DNA of 64,000 nt from an uncultured Pelagibacteraceae bacterium (GCA_905616445.1 CAJQSV010000001.1:62001-126000), one strand, 5' to 3'; positions 31,399 to 43,061 are shown, counted from the stretch's first letter. The notes: generated by a model from the sequence alone, not told the origin. Translations and numbers: made by a program.

Positions 31399-33178
31399 TT
31401 TTTTTTTCTATTTTAATATTTAATTCTTTTAACTGTTTTTCATCTACTTCAGAAGGTGCTCCCATTAAAAGATCTTGAGCGTTCTGGTTTAGAGGAAAAA
31501 GCGTGACTTCTCGAATATTTTTTTCACCTGCTAACAACATAACAATTCTATCAATTCCTGGTGCTATTCCCCCATGTGGTGGGGCGCCATAACTTAGTGC
31601 GTTTATCATACCGCTAAATTTTTCATCGACTTGTGTTTTATTATAACCTGCAATTAAAAATAATTTGTACATCAATTCTGGTATGTGATTTCTAATCGCT
31701 CCTGATGATAATTCAATGCCATTACAGACAATGTCATATTGATATGCTTTAATTTCTAGAGGTTTATCAAAATTTATTTTTTTTATATCACCCTGAGGCA
31801 TAGAAAAAGGATTGTGGCTAAATTGAATTTTTTTACCAAGTTCATCTAGTTCAAACATTGGGTAGTCAACTATCCAACAAAATGCGAATTTATTTTCATC
31901 AATAAGATTTAAATCTCTGGCTATTTTTTCTCTTGCCAATGAAGTAATTTTTTCAACATCGTTAACTTTACCGCAAGCAAAAAATATACTATCCCCTACT
32001 TCTGCAGCAGTTATCTTCATTATTTCTTTCAAGGCCTCTTCTTTAAAAAATTTACCAACAGGTCCTTTGGCTGAAATTTCATTTTCTTTTTCAATAGTAA
32101 AATAAGCAAGACCCGATGCACCCTGTTCTTTTGCCCACTTATCAATATTGTCAAAAAAACTTCTTGCTTTATCTTTAGTTTTTTTAGTTACAATACACCT
32201 TACTTTTGATCCTGATTTTACAAGCTTCTTAAAAATATCAAAAGTAACATCATCCCTTTCAAAAATATTTGTTAAATCATGAATTAAAAGGGGATTCCTT
32301 AGATCCGGTTTGTCTGAACCATATTTAATCATTGCTTCTTCGTAAGAAATTCTGGGAAATTTTTGAAACATTAGTTTTTTTGAAGAAAAATTTTTAAACA
32401 AATTAATCATTAATGTTTCCACAACTTCAAACACATTTTCTTGTTCGACAAAGGACATTTCTATATCTAATTGATAAAATTCACCTGGACTGCGGTCTGC
32501 TCTGGCATCTTCATCTCTAAAACATGGTGCGATTTGAAAATATTTATCAAAACCTGACACCATTATTAATTGCTTAAATTGCTGTGGTGCTTGAGGTAAT
32601 GCGTAAAATTTTCCAGGATTTAATCTACTAGGAACTAAAAAATCTCTAGCACCTTCGGGACTTGAAGATGTTAGAATTGGAGTTTGAAACTCTAAAAAAC
32701 CTAGTTTTGACATTTCACTTCTCATAAATGAAATAACTTTCGACCTCAGCACTATGTTTTTGTGCATTTGGTTTCTTCTTAGATCTAAAAATCTATATTT
32801 TAACCTTATATCTTCAGGGTATTCTTGTTCACCAAACACAGGCATCGGCAGGTCTTTAGCTTCAGACAAAATTTCAATATTGTCTATATTAATTTCAATT
32901 TTTCCAGTTTTTAAATCTTTATTTTCTGTTCCTAACTCTCTTTTTACAACATTGCCATACACTTTTATTACAGACTCCTGTCTAATGCTTTCTAAAACCT
33001 TAAAATATTTATTTTTATTTTCAACAACACACTGTGTAATGCCAAAATGATCTCGTAAATCTATAAAAAGCAAATTTCCATGGTCTCTTTTCCTGTGAAG
33101 CCAACCTGATAAATATACTTTTTTATCAGAGTCCGACTCTCTTAGTTCTGAGCAATTATGGGATCTGTATTTGTTCAT
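31388..33178 (-). CDS. aspS: Aspartyl-tRNA synthetase (AspRS, bacterial type)
   Basis: [83 protein letters not shown]. Confidence 0.97.
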   Translation of the reverse strand: MNKYRSHNCSELRESDSDKKVYLSGWLHRKRDHGNLLFIDLRDHFGITQCVVENKNKYFKVLESIRQESVIKVYGNVVKRELGTENKDLKTGKIEINIDNIEILSEAKDLPMPVFGEQEYPEDIRLKYRFLDLRRNQMHKNIVLRSKVISFMRSEMSKLGFLEFQTPILTSSSPEGARDFLVPSRLNPGKFYALPQAPQQFKQLIMVSGFDKYFQIAPCFRDEDARADRSPGEFYQLDIEMSFVEQENVFEVVETLMINLFKNFSSKKLMFQKFPRISYEEAMIKYGSDKPDLRNPLLIHDLTNIFERDDVTFDIFKKLVKSGSKVRCIVTKKTKDKARSFFDNIDKWAKEQGASGLAYFTIEKENEISAKGPVGKFFKEEALKEIMKITAAEVGDSIFFACGKVNDVEKITSLAREKIARDLNLIDENKFAFCWIVDYPMFELDELGKKIQFSHNPFSMPQGDIKKINFDKPLEIKAYQYDIVCNGIELSSGAIRNHIPELMYKLFLIAGYNKTQVDEKFSGMINALSYGAPPHGGIAPGIDRIVMLLAGEKNIREVTLFPLNQNAQDLLMGAPSEVDEKQLKELNIKIEKKINS

Positions 33179-33831
33179 TATTTATTTAATACTTTTTTTA
33201 TTAGATTAATATTTATAGATTTTCCAGTAGATAAAGAAAGATTGTCTAGTTTATCAATTAAATCAAATATACCCTCGTAAGATCTATCAATATTTTTTAA
33301 AATATACTCTAGTAATTTTGTGTCTATTTTAACCTGTTTGTCAGAAAAATTTTTACTTATAATTACTTTTATTAACTCGTCTGTTGGTAAATCTATACCA
33401 ATATTTACAAAGCTGCTAAATCTTGATTTTAAGTCATAGAGTGCAACATCGAAAGACTGAATGGGTTTCAAGGAATTAATTATAATATATTGATTAGAAA
33501 GATAACACTGGTTTAAAATAGAGTAAAATAATTTTTCCTCAACATTATTTAAATACTCATCTATGATAAGACACTCTTTTACTTTTATAAGTGAAAGAGA
33601 ACTATTGTTTAAATCCAATGCTTTTATAAAAGAAGAATTGATTTTTTTTTTAATAATATTAGCTAAGTGAGTTTTTCCACAACCAGATGGACCAAAAATA
33701 TTTACAAACTTACTAGGCCACTTAGGCCAAGTCTCTATTAGTTTATATGCTTCAAAATTATTTGCAGAAACATAAAAATCTTCTTTAAAGTAATTAGTTT
33801 TGAATGGAAATTTAAAAGTTAGTTGATCCAT
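33178..33831 (-). CDS. hda: DnaA-like regulatory ATPase (Hda/HdaA-like)
   Basis: DQLTFKFPFK...EDFYVSANNFEAYKLIETWPKWPSKFVNIFGPSGCGKTHLANI; short DnaA AAA+ without DNA-binding domain. Confidence 0.85.
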   Translation of the reverse strand: MDQLTFKFPFKTNYFKEDFYVSANNFEAYKLIETWPKWPSKFVNIFGPSGCGKTHLANIIKKKINSSFIKALDLNNSSLSLIKVKECLIIDEYLNNVEEKLFYSILNQCYLSNQYIIINSLKPIQSFDVALYDLKSRFSSFVNIGIDLPTDELIKVIISKNFSDKQVKIDTKLLEYILKNIDRSYEGIFDLIDKLDNLSLSTGKSININLIKKVLNK

Positions 33832-33832
33832 T

Positions 33833-34900
33833 TCAGTTAAGCGTTATTCTCCGTATATTATTTACAATTTTAATATTAATTTTTTTTTCAAAAAGTTTAT
33901 CGCTTAATTTATTTAATTTTCCTTTATATTTTAATCGTATTTTTATCTGCTTATTCGCCATCTCTAGTACAGAATAATTTTCAATTAAGTCTATAGAGTC
34001 AAAAATAGAACGAAGTCTTAAATAATCATTTATTTGTTTAACGTCTAAAAATAAATTTAGAAAAGAAGGTGCACTAACATCAACTAAGTTTTGTCCTTTC
34101 CAAATTTGAGTAATTTGTTCTTTTAAAGTAGGTATTGCCTCTGCGTAAGTTCTTGTGTCATCATCGGTAAATATTTTAAGCTCTATATTTTTATCTATTT
34201 TTTTGTTTTCAATATAAGTTTTGAGATATGCTCTAACTTTATCACCAGTAAAATAAATTATTAAGAGCGCATAATTTTTTTCATTATTAAATGAAATTAT
34301 TTTTTTTACATCAATTGATTGTAAATCTTCTTTATTTGAATTTATATATTGAAGATCTTCAATATTTTCTAATGCTAAGTTGTAGCTAATTAAAATATCA
34401 TCTTGATTTTCTATTTCGTTTTGAGAAGTGAGCCAATTATTGTAAAAAAAATTATCCGTGTACATAAAAACATCATTGCCCTTAACAAGTATTGGAAGTA
34501 AAGTTAAGGAAATATTTTTAACATCTGCATAAGAAATTCCATTTTGTGAAAAAAAATTAGTTATTTTTTTTTGATCAAACTTAACATTTATTGTTAAAAT
34601 ATTTTCTTTCTTATTTTTTTTCTCACCTTTGACGATTTGGTACGCAAATACTAAATCTTCAATGGTGCTAATTTTTGTCTTATATAAATTTATAGCGTCA
34701 TTTTTAAGAAGCGTTTTGTTGACAAAAATTATGAATGCTTTTTTAAAAGCAGATTGAATTAATTTTTTTTTATTTGAAACGTTGTTTATTTTACCGCTTA
34801 CTTCAATATTGTTAACATCATAAAGTAAATTATTTGAAAAAACTGTTTGAGTTTTAAATAGAAAGACTATTATACAAATTATAAAAAAAAAATTATTCAT
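33833..34900 (-). CDS. DUF2066-domain secreted protein
   Basis: Signal peptide, YDVNNIEVSGKINNVSNKKKLIQSAFKKAF..; position next to hda/purM as in other alphaproteobacteria. Confidence 0.7.
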   Translation of the reverse strand: MNNFFFIICIIVFLFKTQTVFSNNLLYDVNNIEVSGKINNVSNKKKLIQSAFKKAFIIFVNKTLLKNDAINLYKTKISTIEDLVFAYQIVKGEKKNKKENILTINVKFDQKKITNFFSQNGISYADVKNISLTLLPILVKGNDVFMYTDNFFYNNWLTSQNEIENQDDILISYNLALENIEDLQYINSNKEDLQSIDVKKIISFNNEKNYALLIIYFTGDKVRAYLKTYIENKKIDKNIELKIFTDDDTRTYAEAIPTLKEQITQIWKGQNLVDVSAPSFLNLFLDVKQINDYLRLRSIFDSIDLIENYSVLEMANKQIKIRLKYKGKLNKLSDKLFEKKINIKIVNNIRRITLN

Positions 34901-34923
34901 TTCAGTTAATTATCATTTTATTC

Positions 34924-35958
34924 ATGCAAAAAACAAAAAATACCTATAAAAAAAGTGGAGTTAACATTAATCTAGCTGATCGTTTTGTGGAGCATATTGC
35001 AAAAGTTTCAAAAAAAAATGTCAAAAAAAAGAATAAATACTTAAATAAAGATAATATTGGTGCCTTCGGTTCAACTTTTGATATCAGTAAAATAAAAATA
35101 AAAGACCCTTTAATAGTTTCAAGTACAGATGGTGTCGGAACTAAAATACATCTAGCTAATCAATTTAATAAATTTGACACTATAGGAATAGATCTTGTTG
35201 CCATGTGTGTGAACGATCTAATTGTTCAGGGCGCTAGGCCTTTATTTTTCTTAGATTATATTGCGGTAGGAAAAATTAAATTAACTAAATTAAAAAAAAT
35301 TCTGGAAGGAATTATTAAAGGATGTGACATATCTGATTGTAGTCTTGTAGGAGGTGAGACAGCAGAAATGCCTGGAATTTACGATAATAATAAATTTGAT
35401 TTAGCTGGTTTTTCTGTGGGTATTGTTTCTAAAAAAAAGCTACTACATAAAAAAAATGTTTTAGATGGAGATATTGTATTAGCCATTCCATCTAGTGGAT
35501 TGCATTCTAATGGATATTCTTTAGTAAGATCAATTTTAAAAAATAAAAAAATTACTAAAAAAATAAAAAATAAACTATTAACTCCTACTAAAATTTATAC
35601 TAAAGAAATTTTAAATTTAACTAAAAATAATCTACTACATAGCGCGGCTCATATAACTGGCGGTGGTTTGGTTGGTAATCTGACTAGATCGATACCTGAA
35701 CACTTATGTTTAAATTTAGATCTATCAAAAATTAAACCTAAAAACATTTTTAAGTGGATAAAGTCTAAAAATATTGCAGACCATGAGATGCTTAAAACTT
35801 TTAACTGCGGTGTTGGATTTTGTTTAATTGTAAAAAAAAAAAATATAAATAAAATTAAAAAATATTTTTCTAAAGAATACACACCTTATGAAATCGGTTT
35901 TGTCTCAAAAAATAAAATTAAAAGTAAAATAAATATCTATAATAAGATTAAATGGTAA
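34924..35958 (+). CDS. purM: Phosphoribosylformylglycinamidine cyclo-ligase
   Basis: YKKSGVNINLADRFV, STDGVGTKIHLA, GGETAEMPGIY, ITGGGLVGNLTR. Confidence 0.97.
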   Translation: MQKTKNTYKKSGVNINLADRFVEHIAKVSKKNVKKKNKYLNKDNIGAFGSTFDISKIKIKDPLIVSSTDGVGTKIHLANQFNKFDTIGIDLVAMCVNDLIVQGARPLFFLDYIAVGKIKLTKLKKILEGIIKGCDISDCSLVGGETAEMPGIYDNNKFDLAGFSVGIVSKKKLLHKKNVLDGDIVLAIPSSGLHSNGYSLVRSILKNKKITKKIKNKLLTPTKIYTKEILNLTKNNLLHSAAHITGGGLVGNLTRSIPEHLCLNLDLSKIKPKNIFKWIKSKNIADHEMLKTFNCGVGFCLIVKKKNINKIKKYFSKEYTPYEIGFVSKNKIKSKINIYNKIKW

Positions 35959-36509
35959 AAAAAAATGCTTGTGTGTTTATTTCTGGGCAAGGAACTAACT
36001 TAAAAGAATTATTAAAAAGCTCACGAGAATATAATTTTCCAATAAATATTAAGTATATTATTTCTAATACTAAAAATGCTAAAGGTTTAAAATTTGCTAA
36101 ACTGTATAAAATTCCTTTTCATATTTTGAATTTAGATAAAATAATAAATTTAGAGTCTGTTTTAAAAGAATTATATAAAAAAAAAATTTCTTTAATTTGT
36201 CTTGCTGGATATATGAAAATTTTAAATAAAAATTTTATTAATAGATTTAATAAAAAGATAATAAATATTCATCCGTCTCTTTTACCGAAATATAAAGGAC
36301 TTAACACTTTTAGGAGAGTTCTTGAAAATAAAGATAAATTAACAGGTTGCACAGTTCATTACGTAAATAAAAGATTAGACTCTGGGAAAATAATTTTAAA
36401 AAAAAAGGTTTCAGTTCAATTAAATGATAGTGAGGAAACTTTAAAAAATAAAGTTCAAGTAAAAGAATATCGAGCGTACTCTGAGTCTATAATAAATATT
36501 TTTAGATAA
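35952..36509 (+). CDS. purN: Phosphoribosylglycinamide formyltransferase
   Basis: VFISGQGTNLKELL, LAGYMKIL, NIHPSLLPKYKGLNT, GCTVHYV. Confidence 0.96.
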   Translation: MVKKNACVFISGQGTNLKELLKSSREYNFPINIKYIISNTKNAKGLKFAKLYKIPFHILNLDKIINLESVLKELYKKKISLICLAGYMKILNKNFINRFNKKIINIHPSLLPKYKGLNTFRRVLENKDKLTGCTVHYVNKRLDSGKIILKKKVSVQLNDSEETLKNKVQVKEYRAYSESIINIFR

Positions 36510-36510
36510 A

Positions 36511-36921
36511 TTAGTCTTTAAAAAAGAAGTTAATTTCTTTTTTTGCATTTTCAACAGAGTCTGATCCATGGACAGAATTTTTATCTATCGATATGCCATA
36601 AAGTTTTCTTATAGTGTTGGGTTCTGCATCTTTAGGGTTAGTCGCCCCCATTAGCTTTCTATTTGCGGACACTGCATTTTCCCCTTCTAAAACCATAACA
36701 ATTATGGATCCAGATGATAGATATGTGCACAAATCGTCATAAAAGGGCTTTGCCTGGTGTACTTTGTAAAATTCTGAAGCCTCTTCTTTTGACATATGTA
36801 TTTTTTTACTACTTAAAATTTCTAAATCATTATCGATAAAAAAATTTTTAATATCTTCAGTAAGATTTCTTTCTACCGCGTCTGGTTTAATGATAGATAG
36901 AGTTTTTTCTATATTACTCAT
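36511..36921 (-). CDS. ndk: Nucleoside diphosphate kinase
   Basis: TLSIIKPDAVERNL, NAVSANRKLMGATNPKDA, NSVHGSDSVENA. Confidence 0.98.
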   Translation of the reverse strand: MSNIEKTLSIIKPDAVERNLTEDIKNFFIDNDLEILSSKKIHMSKEEASEFYKVHQAKPFYDDLCTYLSSGSIIVMVLEGENAVSANRKLMGATNPKDAEPNTIRKLYGISIDKNSVHGSDSVENAKKEINFFFKD

Positions 36922-38371
36922 AATTTTCTTCTATTAGTTGGTTTAATAATCTTACTCCGAATCCTGTTGCGCCTCCTGCATTCAAAGCACCGCCATATTT
37001 TGAAAAAGCCATGCCAGCAATATCTAAATGAGCCCATGGAGTTTTATTTAAAATAAATCTTTGTAAAAATTGAGCTGCTGTTGTTGATCCAGCTCCACCA
37101 ACATAATTTATATTTTGCATATCGGCATTTTTAGAGTTCATAAGTTTATCATAATTTTTATGAAGTGGCATTCTCCATAGTTTCTCCTCAACTTTTTCAC
37201 CTGCATTTAAAATTTGTTTAGATAACTTATCATCGTTTGAAAAAAGTCCAGCATATTCCGATCCCAGTGATACTATGATTGCTCCTGTTAAGGTTGCTAA
37301 ATCAATCATGAATTTTGGTTTAAATTTTCTTTCAGTAAAAGTTAAAGCATCCGCCAAAACTAATCGACCTTCTGCATCTGTATTTAATACTTCTATAGTT
37401 TTGCCGCTATAAGATTTAACGATATCTCCGGGTCTTTGAGCATCTCCACTTACCATATTTTCTACGAGACCTACGACGCCGACAGCATTAATTTTTGCTT
37501 TTCTTAATGCTAAGTTCTTCATTAAACCAACTACAGCAGCAGAGCCTGCCATGTCATAGGTCATGTCTTCCATAAATTTTGCTGGTTTTAATGAATAACC
37601 ACCCGTATCAAAAGTAACTCCTTTTCCAACAAATGCTAAAGGCTTAGAATTATTTTTTGCTCCATTCCATTCCATTGTTACAAGATATGATCCTCTTGCA
37701 CTTCCCATCCCTACACCAAGTAAGGCATTCATACCCAATTTTTTTAATTTTTTTTCATCATATATATTTACTTTTAAACCGTCTTTCCTGAGAGAGCTTA
37801 ATCTTTTTGCATATTCATCTGGATGTAGAATATTTCCTGGTTCAGAAACTAAATCTCTTGCATAAAAAATTCCTTCTTCCAAAGCTTTAAATTTTAATTG
37901 ATTTTGAACTAAAGATTTATTTTTATTTCCCAATACTTTTATAGAAATAAGTCTTGTTTCTTTTTTTGTTTTATATTTATTGAATTCATAAGATTTTAAT
38001 TTTAGTCCATGAAGAAAATGACTTATAAAATTTTCATATTTATTAATTATACTGTCAGAATTTATAAAGTACTCACTATCCTTTCCATAGTTTATATATG
38101 CATAAAATTCAGCGCCTAAATTTTCTACATCAAAGCTCTTCAAATCTTTTTTGATAGAGATTAAAATTATCTTTTTTTTGGAACTGATCTCAAAAATAAA
38201 TATACTTTTTTTCAAGTCACTGGTTTTCAATAAATCCTTTACGTAGGAGAACTCTGTATTAGAGATGTATTTTTTTAAGTTGGTAATATTGAATTTTTCG
38301 TCAGTAAAAAGGACAAGATTGTTTGAAGATTTACCAGTAACCTTATTTGAATAGTTAATTTTTATAGACAT
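36914..38371 (-). CDS. pepA: Leucyl aminopeptidase (M17)
   Basis: VGKGVTFDTGGYSLKPA, NTDAEGRLVLADAL. Confidence 0.96.
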   Translation of the reverse strand: MSIKINYSNKVTGKSSNNLVLFTDEKFNITNLKKYISNTEFSYVKDLLKTSDLKKSIFIFEISSKKKIILISIKKDLKSFDVENLGAEFYAYINYGKDSEYFINSDSIINKYENFISHFLHGLKLKSYEFNKYKTKKETRLISIKVLGNKNKSLVQNQLKFKALEEGIFYARDLVSEPGNILHPDEYAKRLSSLRKDGLKVNIYDEKKLKKLGMNALLGVGMGSARGSYLVTMEWNGAKNNSKPLAFVGKGVTFDTGGYSLKPAKFMEDMTYDMAGSAAVVGLMKNLALRKAKINAVGVVGLVENMVSGDAQRPGDIVKSYSGKTIEVLNTDAEGRLVLADALTFTERKFKPKFMIDLATLTGAIIVSLGSEYAGLFSNDDKLSKQILNAGEKVEEKLWRMPLHKNYDKLMNSKNADMQNINYVGGAGSTTAAQFLQRFILNKTPWAHLDIAGMAFSKYGGALNAGGATGFGVRLLNQLIEENYE

Positions 38372-38472
38372 AATTTTTTAAATACTCCCTAAAAGAGTCG
38401 AATGCTATATATGTCTAAAAATATAAGATTTCAATGAAAAATTTATTATTGCTCACTATCATAGGTTGAGTT

Positions 38473-38500
38473 TTGACTGAAGTTGCATTAGTTATATACC
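38473..38500 (+). promoter_or_regulatory. Putative lptF promoter TTGACT-N16-TATACC
   Basis: Direct reading in a 139-nt divergent intergenic; spacing plausible but very close to the ATG at 38511. Confidence 0.25.
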
Positions 38501-38510
38501 TCAAATTTTA

Positions 38511-39650
38511 ATGCTTAAAAACAAAATCTATAAGTACTTGGTTAGTGAAATACTTAAAAACTTTATAACTATTTTATTAACTTTTACTGCAATTGCTTGG
38601 TCGGTAAGAGCGGTTAATTTTTTAGATTTAATAGTCGACGATGGATATGACTCAAGTATTTATTTTAAATACTCTTTACTACAAATCTCTACTCTTATAA
38701 CTCGTTTTATACCCTTAACATTTCTTTTAGCTTTATGTATTTCTATTGTAAAGTTTGAAAGACAGCAAGAATTACTGATATTGTGGACTTCTGGATTAAA
38801 CAAATTAAAAATTGCTAATATTTTTCTTTTAATAGCATTTTTTATAACCTTCATTCAGCTTATAATGTCATTATTTATTAACCCTTTTTTATTAAATAAA
38901 TCGAGATCTCTCCTTAGAGATAGTGAGGGTCTACAATATAGTTCAATTTTAAAAACAAATGACTTTAGTGATAGTTTGAAGGGTATAACTTTTTACATTA
39001 ATGAAAAAAATATTAAAAACGAATTACTTAATATTTTTATCAAAGACACGAGTGGAAATTTAAACATTTTAAAAACTAAGACTGATAATGAGTCAACAGG
39101 TTCAACAATAATCGCAAAAAAAGGTTATATATTTAAAGATAAATTAATCTTATTTAATGGAACAATACAGACTTTAAACAAAAAAAATGAAATAAAAAAT
39201 ATTCAATTTCAGAAAACTGAACTAACTTTGAAAAATTTTAACACAAGAACAATAACACAAACAAAAATACAGGAGACTTCTAGTGGTTTTTTATTAAAAT
39301 GTATTTTTAACCAAAACAATTCATACCTCAATAATTGTCCGAGCGTGGAATTTAAAAAAAATGCGTTAGAAACTCTGTCTAGGCGATTAGGAGCACCTTT
39401 GTATATACCATTAATTTCTATAATAGTTTCTTTTTTATTGATCTATAAAAAAGAAAAAAAATATAATTATTTAAAAAAATACATACTATTTAGTGTGTCT
39501 TTTTTAATGCTAATACTTGCTGAAATTCTTTTAAAATATACAGGCTTTTCTCCGGTGACAGCTCTTTTCTATTTTATTTTACCTGTGATGACATTTGTTT
39601 TTTTTTACATCTACTTTAAAAAAAAAATAATTCATGAAAAAAATATATAA
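38511..39650 (+). CDS. lptF: LPS export ABC transporter permease LptF
   Basis: YjgP/YjgQ family architecture; tandem with lptG and lptD. Confidence 0.9.
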   Translation: MLKNKIYKYLVSEILKNFITILLTFTAIAWSVRAVNFLDLIVDDGYDSSIYFKYSLLQISTLITRFIPLTFLLALCISIVKFERQQELLILWTSGLNKLKIANIFLLIAFFITFIQLIMSLFINPFLLNKSRSLLRDSEGLQYSSILKTNDFSDSLKGITFYINEKNIKNELLNIFIKDTSGNLNILKTKTDNESTGSTIIAKKGYIFKDKLILFNGTIQTLNKKNEIKNIQFQKTELTLKNFNTRTITQTKIQETSSGFLLKCIFNQNNSYLNNCPSVEFKKNALETLSRRLGAPLYIPLISIIVSFLLIYKKEKKYNYLKKYILFSVSFLMLILAEILLKYTGFSPVTALFYFILPVMTFVFFYIYFKKKIIHEKNI

Positions 39651-40735
39651 TGACTAGTATTATTAATAAATATCTAATTACGAAATTTTCAAAAATTATT
39701 TTTAATACTATTTTAATTTTTCTTTCTTTGGGAATTATATTAAATTTATTTGAAGAGATTGAATTCTTTAAAAACTTAAAATTACATTTTTCTTTACCGT
39801 TCGTTTTATCATTATCTTATGTTCCAACTTTAATTTTAGAATTACTTCCTTTTATTATTTTTTTATCTTCAATGTTTTATTTTTTACATTTAAGGTCTTC
39901 AAAAGATTTATTAGCAATAAAAGTTTTTGGGTACTCAAACTTAAAAATAATTTTAATTCTATCTTTTTTTTCTTTTTTAATAGGGTTATTTACCTTGCTT
40001 GCTGTAAATCCAGCTACGTCTACTCTCATACAGTTTTATGAAACAGAAAAAGCTCAATATACAAGAGATGTTGATCATTTAATCTCGATTAATAGAAATG
40101 GAGTTTGGATAAAAGAAGTTGATGACACGGGTGCTTATAAGATTATAAATGCTGGAAAAATAAACAACAAAACTTTAGAACAAATTTCAATTTTTGTATT
40201 TGACAATAATTACGATCTAGCAAAAAGAATTGATGCTAAATCTGCAATAATTAATACCAATCCCTGGCTAATGAAAGATGTTTATATTTATGATTCTATA
40301 AAAAATGAGAATACTTTTTTTGAAAATTATGAATTTAAAAGCGACAAAACGTTAGATAAGATTAACTCATTGTATAAAAATTTAGATACAATATCCTTTT
40401 TAAATTTAACTTTAAATTATTCCAATCTAAATGAAAAAGGATATTCAAAAAATTTATTAAATGAAAAGATTAATAAATTCATTTCTCTTCCTGTGTTTTT
40501 ATTTTTAATGGTGATTTTAGCATCAATATTTACGATTGGATCTTTAAAAAGAAAACAAAATTTTTATTACGTTTTAACATCTATATTAATATGTGTTGCT
40601 ATTTACTATTTTAAAGATCTTTCTATTGCTTTAGGACAAACTGGAAGAATTAATCCACTCTTATCTGTTTGGATACCTGTAATAGTAATTGGCTTATTTT
40701 GTTCGATAGGAGTTATTCAAATTAATGAAAAATAG
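39650..40735 (+). CDS. lptG: LPS export ABC transporter permease LptG
   Basis: YjgP/YjgQ family; C-terminal GRINPLLSVWIPVIV motif; tandem with lptF. Confidence 0.92.
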   Translation: MTSIINKYLITKFSKIIFNTILIFLSLGIILNLFEEIEFFKNLKLHFSLPFVLSLSYVPTLILELLPFIIFLSSMFYFLHLRSSKDLLAIKVFGYSNLKIILILSFFSFLIGLFTLLAVNPATSTLIQFYETEKAQYTRDVDHLISINRNGVWIKEVDDTGAYKIINAGKINNKTLEQISIFVFDNNYDLAKRIDAKSAIINTNPWLMKDVYIYDSIKNENTFFENYEFKSDKTLDKINSLYKNLDTISFLNLTLNYSNLNEKGYSKNLLNEKINKFISLPVFLFLMVILASIFTIGSLKRKQNFYYVLTSILICVAIYYFKDLSIALGQTGRINPLLSVWIPVIVIGLFCSIGVIQINEK

Positions 40736-43061
40736 TCCTATATATTATCTAATTTTTTTTTTAATTTTTAATTTAAGCTTAACAGCCCAGGAATTAGAAA
40801 TTAAATCTGAAAAAGTACAATATGATAATATTAATAAAGTTACTGTTCTTGAAGGCAATGTAAATGTAAATGATGAAAAAGGTAACAAACTTTTTTCAGA
40901 ATATGCAAATTACAGTGAACTTGATGGAATAATCGAAACAAAAGGTGATACAAAAATTATAACCTCGGGTGGTTATGAAGTTTTTAGTAACAACGTGATA
41001 TTTGATAATAAAAAGAGTTTAATATATTCAAACAATAAAACTAAAATTAGAGATAAAGATGGCAATAATGTATCTGTTGAAATGTTTAACTATTCTATTT
41101 TAACTAATATTTTTTTTTCAAAAGGAAATATTAAAATAAAAGATATAAATAACAATGACTACAATTTTTCTGAAATTTATATAGATGAGAACAAAAAAAA
41201 AATTATAGGTTCAGATGTTAAGGCTTTTTTAAATCAATCCGATATTTCTATGAACGGTAGTTATGAACCAAGATTTTTTGCAAATACTATGTCGTTGTCC
41301 AAAAAAACAAATACATATGAAAAAGGAATACTTACCTACTGCAAAAATAGGGAGGGTGACAAATGTCCCCCGTGGACACTACAGTCAAAAAAAATCAAGC
41401 ATGACTTAGCAAAAAAAACAATTTATTATGATAATGTTGTTTTAAAAGTTTACGATTTTCCAATTTTTTTTTCTCCAAAATTTTCACACCCTGATCCTAC
41501 GGTTAAAAGAAGATCCGGTCTTTTAGCTCCGTCTCTTACAAATAGTACTACTTTGGGCTCCGGTATTGCTACACCATATTTTTGGAATATTGCAAAAGAT
41601 AAAGATCTTACCTTTACTCCAAAATTATACCTTAATGAAAACCCTCTTCTTTTAGCTGAGTATAGGCAAGATTTTGTTAATTCATTTTTGATTGTAGATG
41701 CTGGTTACTCACAAGGTTATAAAAATAAAAATAAAAAAAAATCAAATGGTGGTCGAGCCCATTTTTTTTCTAATTTTATTATGAATTTATTAAATGAAGA
41801 AGAAAAAAAAAGCAGTCTTGAAATAAATATAGAAAAAGTATCAAACGATACTTATTTAAAGGTGTATGATGTTAAAAGTTCTTTAGCAGATAAAGATAAA
41901 GTCGTATTAGAAAATAAATTTAATTATACCTACGAACACAAAGATTTTTACTTTGGGCTGACTCCTAGTGTTTACGAGAACACAGGTGTGGCTGGTAACT
42001 TACGGTATGAATATTTACTACCGCTAAGTATAGAAAAAAATATTATGTCTAGTGATAAATATGGATTTTTAGACATAAATTCTAATTTAAGACTTAGAAA
42101 CTATGAAACTAATAAAAAAACTGATTTCTTTGTCAACAATTTTAACTGGAAGTCAAACAAATGGATAAATTCACTAGGATTAGAAAACTATTTTGGCGGT
42201 CAAGTTAAAACTGTAAATTATGATGCAAAAAATACCAGTGAATATAAAAATAATAAAAAAAACTCTGAAGTACATTCATCCTTAGGTTTTTTTTCTAAAC
42301 TGGCATTGTATAAAGAAGATTTTACTAAGAACAAATTTTATACTTTTACACCTAAATTTCTTTTGAGATACGCACCTGGTCATATGCGTAGAATTGAAAG
42401 TGGAAAACTAAATTATGGAAATTTATTTAATTTAAATAAAACTAATGAACTTGATGTGATAGAAACTGGTTTGAGTACTTCCGTAGGTTTTGAATATAAA
42501 AAAAATAAATTAAGCGAGACAAATATACTCGGAGAGGAAGAGCTTTCATTCTCAATTGGTCAGGTAATTAGTGCTAAAGAAAATATGGACATCCCATCAA
42601 GTACTTCATTAGATCAACGTTTCTCTGATATCGTTGGACGGGCTAAATATAACATCAGTAATAAGGTAAATTTAAATTATAATTTTTCTATAGATCAAGG
42701 ATACAAAACATTTAACTATAATGAAATGGGAGCAGATTTTACATTTGATAAAGCAAAATTTAATGTAGGTTATTTGCAAGAAAAAGATCATATAGGTAAT
42801 CAAGAATTTTTTCAAACAGGAGTTGATTATAAACTCAACAACTCTTCAGAATTAAGTTTTAATACAAAAAGAAATCTTTTAACTAGTTCTGCAGAATTTT
42901 ATAATTTGAGTTATAATTATATTAACGATTGTTTGAAAGCAGGTGTAGCTTATCGAAGAGAATTCTATACAGATAGAGACATTGAGCCAGAAAATACATT
43001 AATGTTTACAATATCTATAGTTCCATTTGCTCAAATTAATAGCCCAGGATTACGTAGATGA
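40725..43061 (+). CDS. lptD: LPS-assembly protein LptD
   Basis: N-terminal LptA-like domain, YCKNREGDKCPPWTLQSKKIKHDLAKKTIYYDNVVLKVYDFPIFFSPKFSHPDPTVKRRSGLLAP, C-terminal beta barrel. Confidence 0.95.
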   Translation: MKNSPIYYLIFFLIFNLSLTAQELEIKSEKVQYDNINKVTVLEGNVNVNDEKGNKLFSEYANYSELDGIIETKGDTKIITSGGYEVFSNNVIFDNKKSLIYSNNKTKIRDKDGNNVSVEMFNYSILTNIFFSKGNIKIKDINNNDYNFSEIYIDENKKKIIGSDVKAFLNQSDISMNGSYEPRFFANTMSLSKKTNTYEKGILTYCKNREGDKCPPWTLQSKKIKHDLAKKTIYYDNVVLKVYDFPIFFSPKFSHPDPTVKRRSGLLAPSLTNSTTLGSGIATPYFWNIAKDKDLTFTPKLYLNENPLLLAEYRQDFVNSFLIVDAGYSQGYKNKNKKKSNGGRAHFFSNFIMNLLNEEEKKSSLEINIEKVSNDTYLKVYDVKSSLADKDKVVLENKFNYTYEHKDFYFGLTPSVYENTGVAGNLRYEYLLPLSIEKNIMSSDKYGFLDINSNLRLRNYETNKKTDFFVNNFNWKSNKWINSLGLENYFGGQVKTVNYDAKNTSEYKNNKKNSEVHSSLGFFSKLALYKEDFTKNKFYTFTPKFLLRYAPGHMRRIESGKLNYGNLFNLNKTNELDVIETGLSTSVGFEYKKNKLSETNILGEEELSFSIGQVISAKENMDIPSSTSLDQRFSDIVGRAKYNISNKVNLNYNFSIDQGYKTFNYNEMGADFTFDKAKFNVGYLQEKDHIGNQEFFQTGVDYKLNNSSELSFNTKRNLLTSSAEFYNLSYNYINDCLKAGVAYRREFYTDRDIEPENTLMFTISIVPFAQINSPGLRR

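Noticed and set aside
33820-34915. Repeated TTAACTGAAATG sequence before both hda and the DUF2066 gene (minus strand)
   Set aside because: Two short AT-rich copies at gene starts; one includes the upstream stop codon. Could be ordinary ribosome-binding context; not enough to claim a regulatory repeat.
38372-38510. Possible small RNA in the 139-nt pepA/lptF spacer
   Set aside because: No clear hairpin plus U-tract; only weak promoter-like hexamers. Would need RNA-seq.
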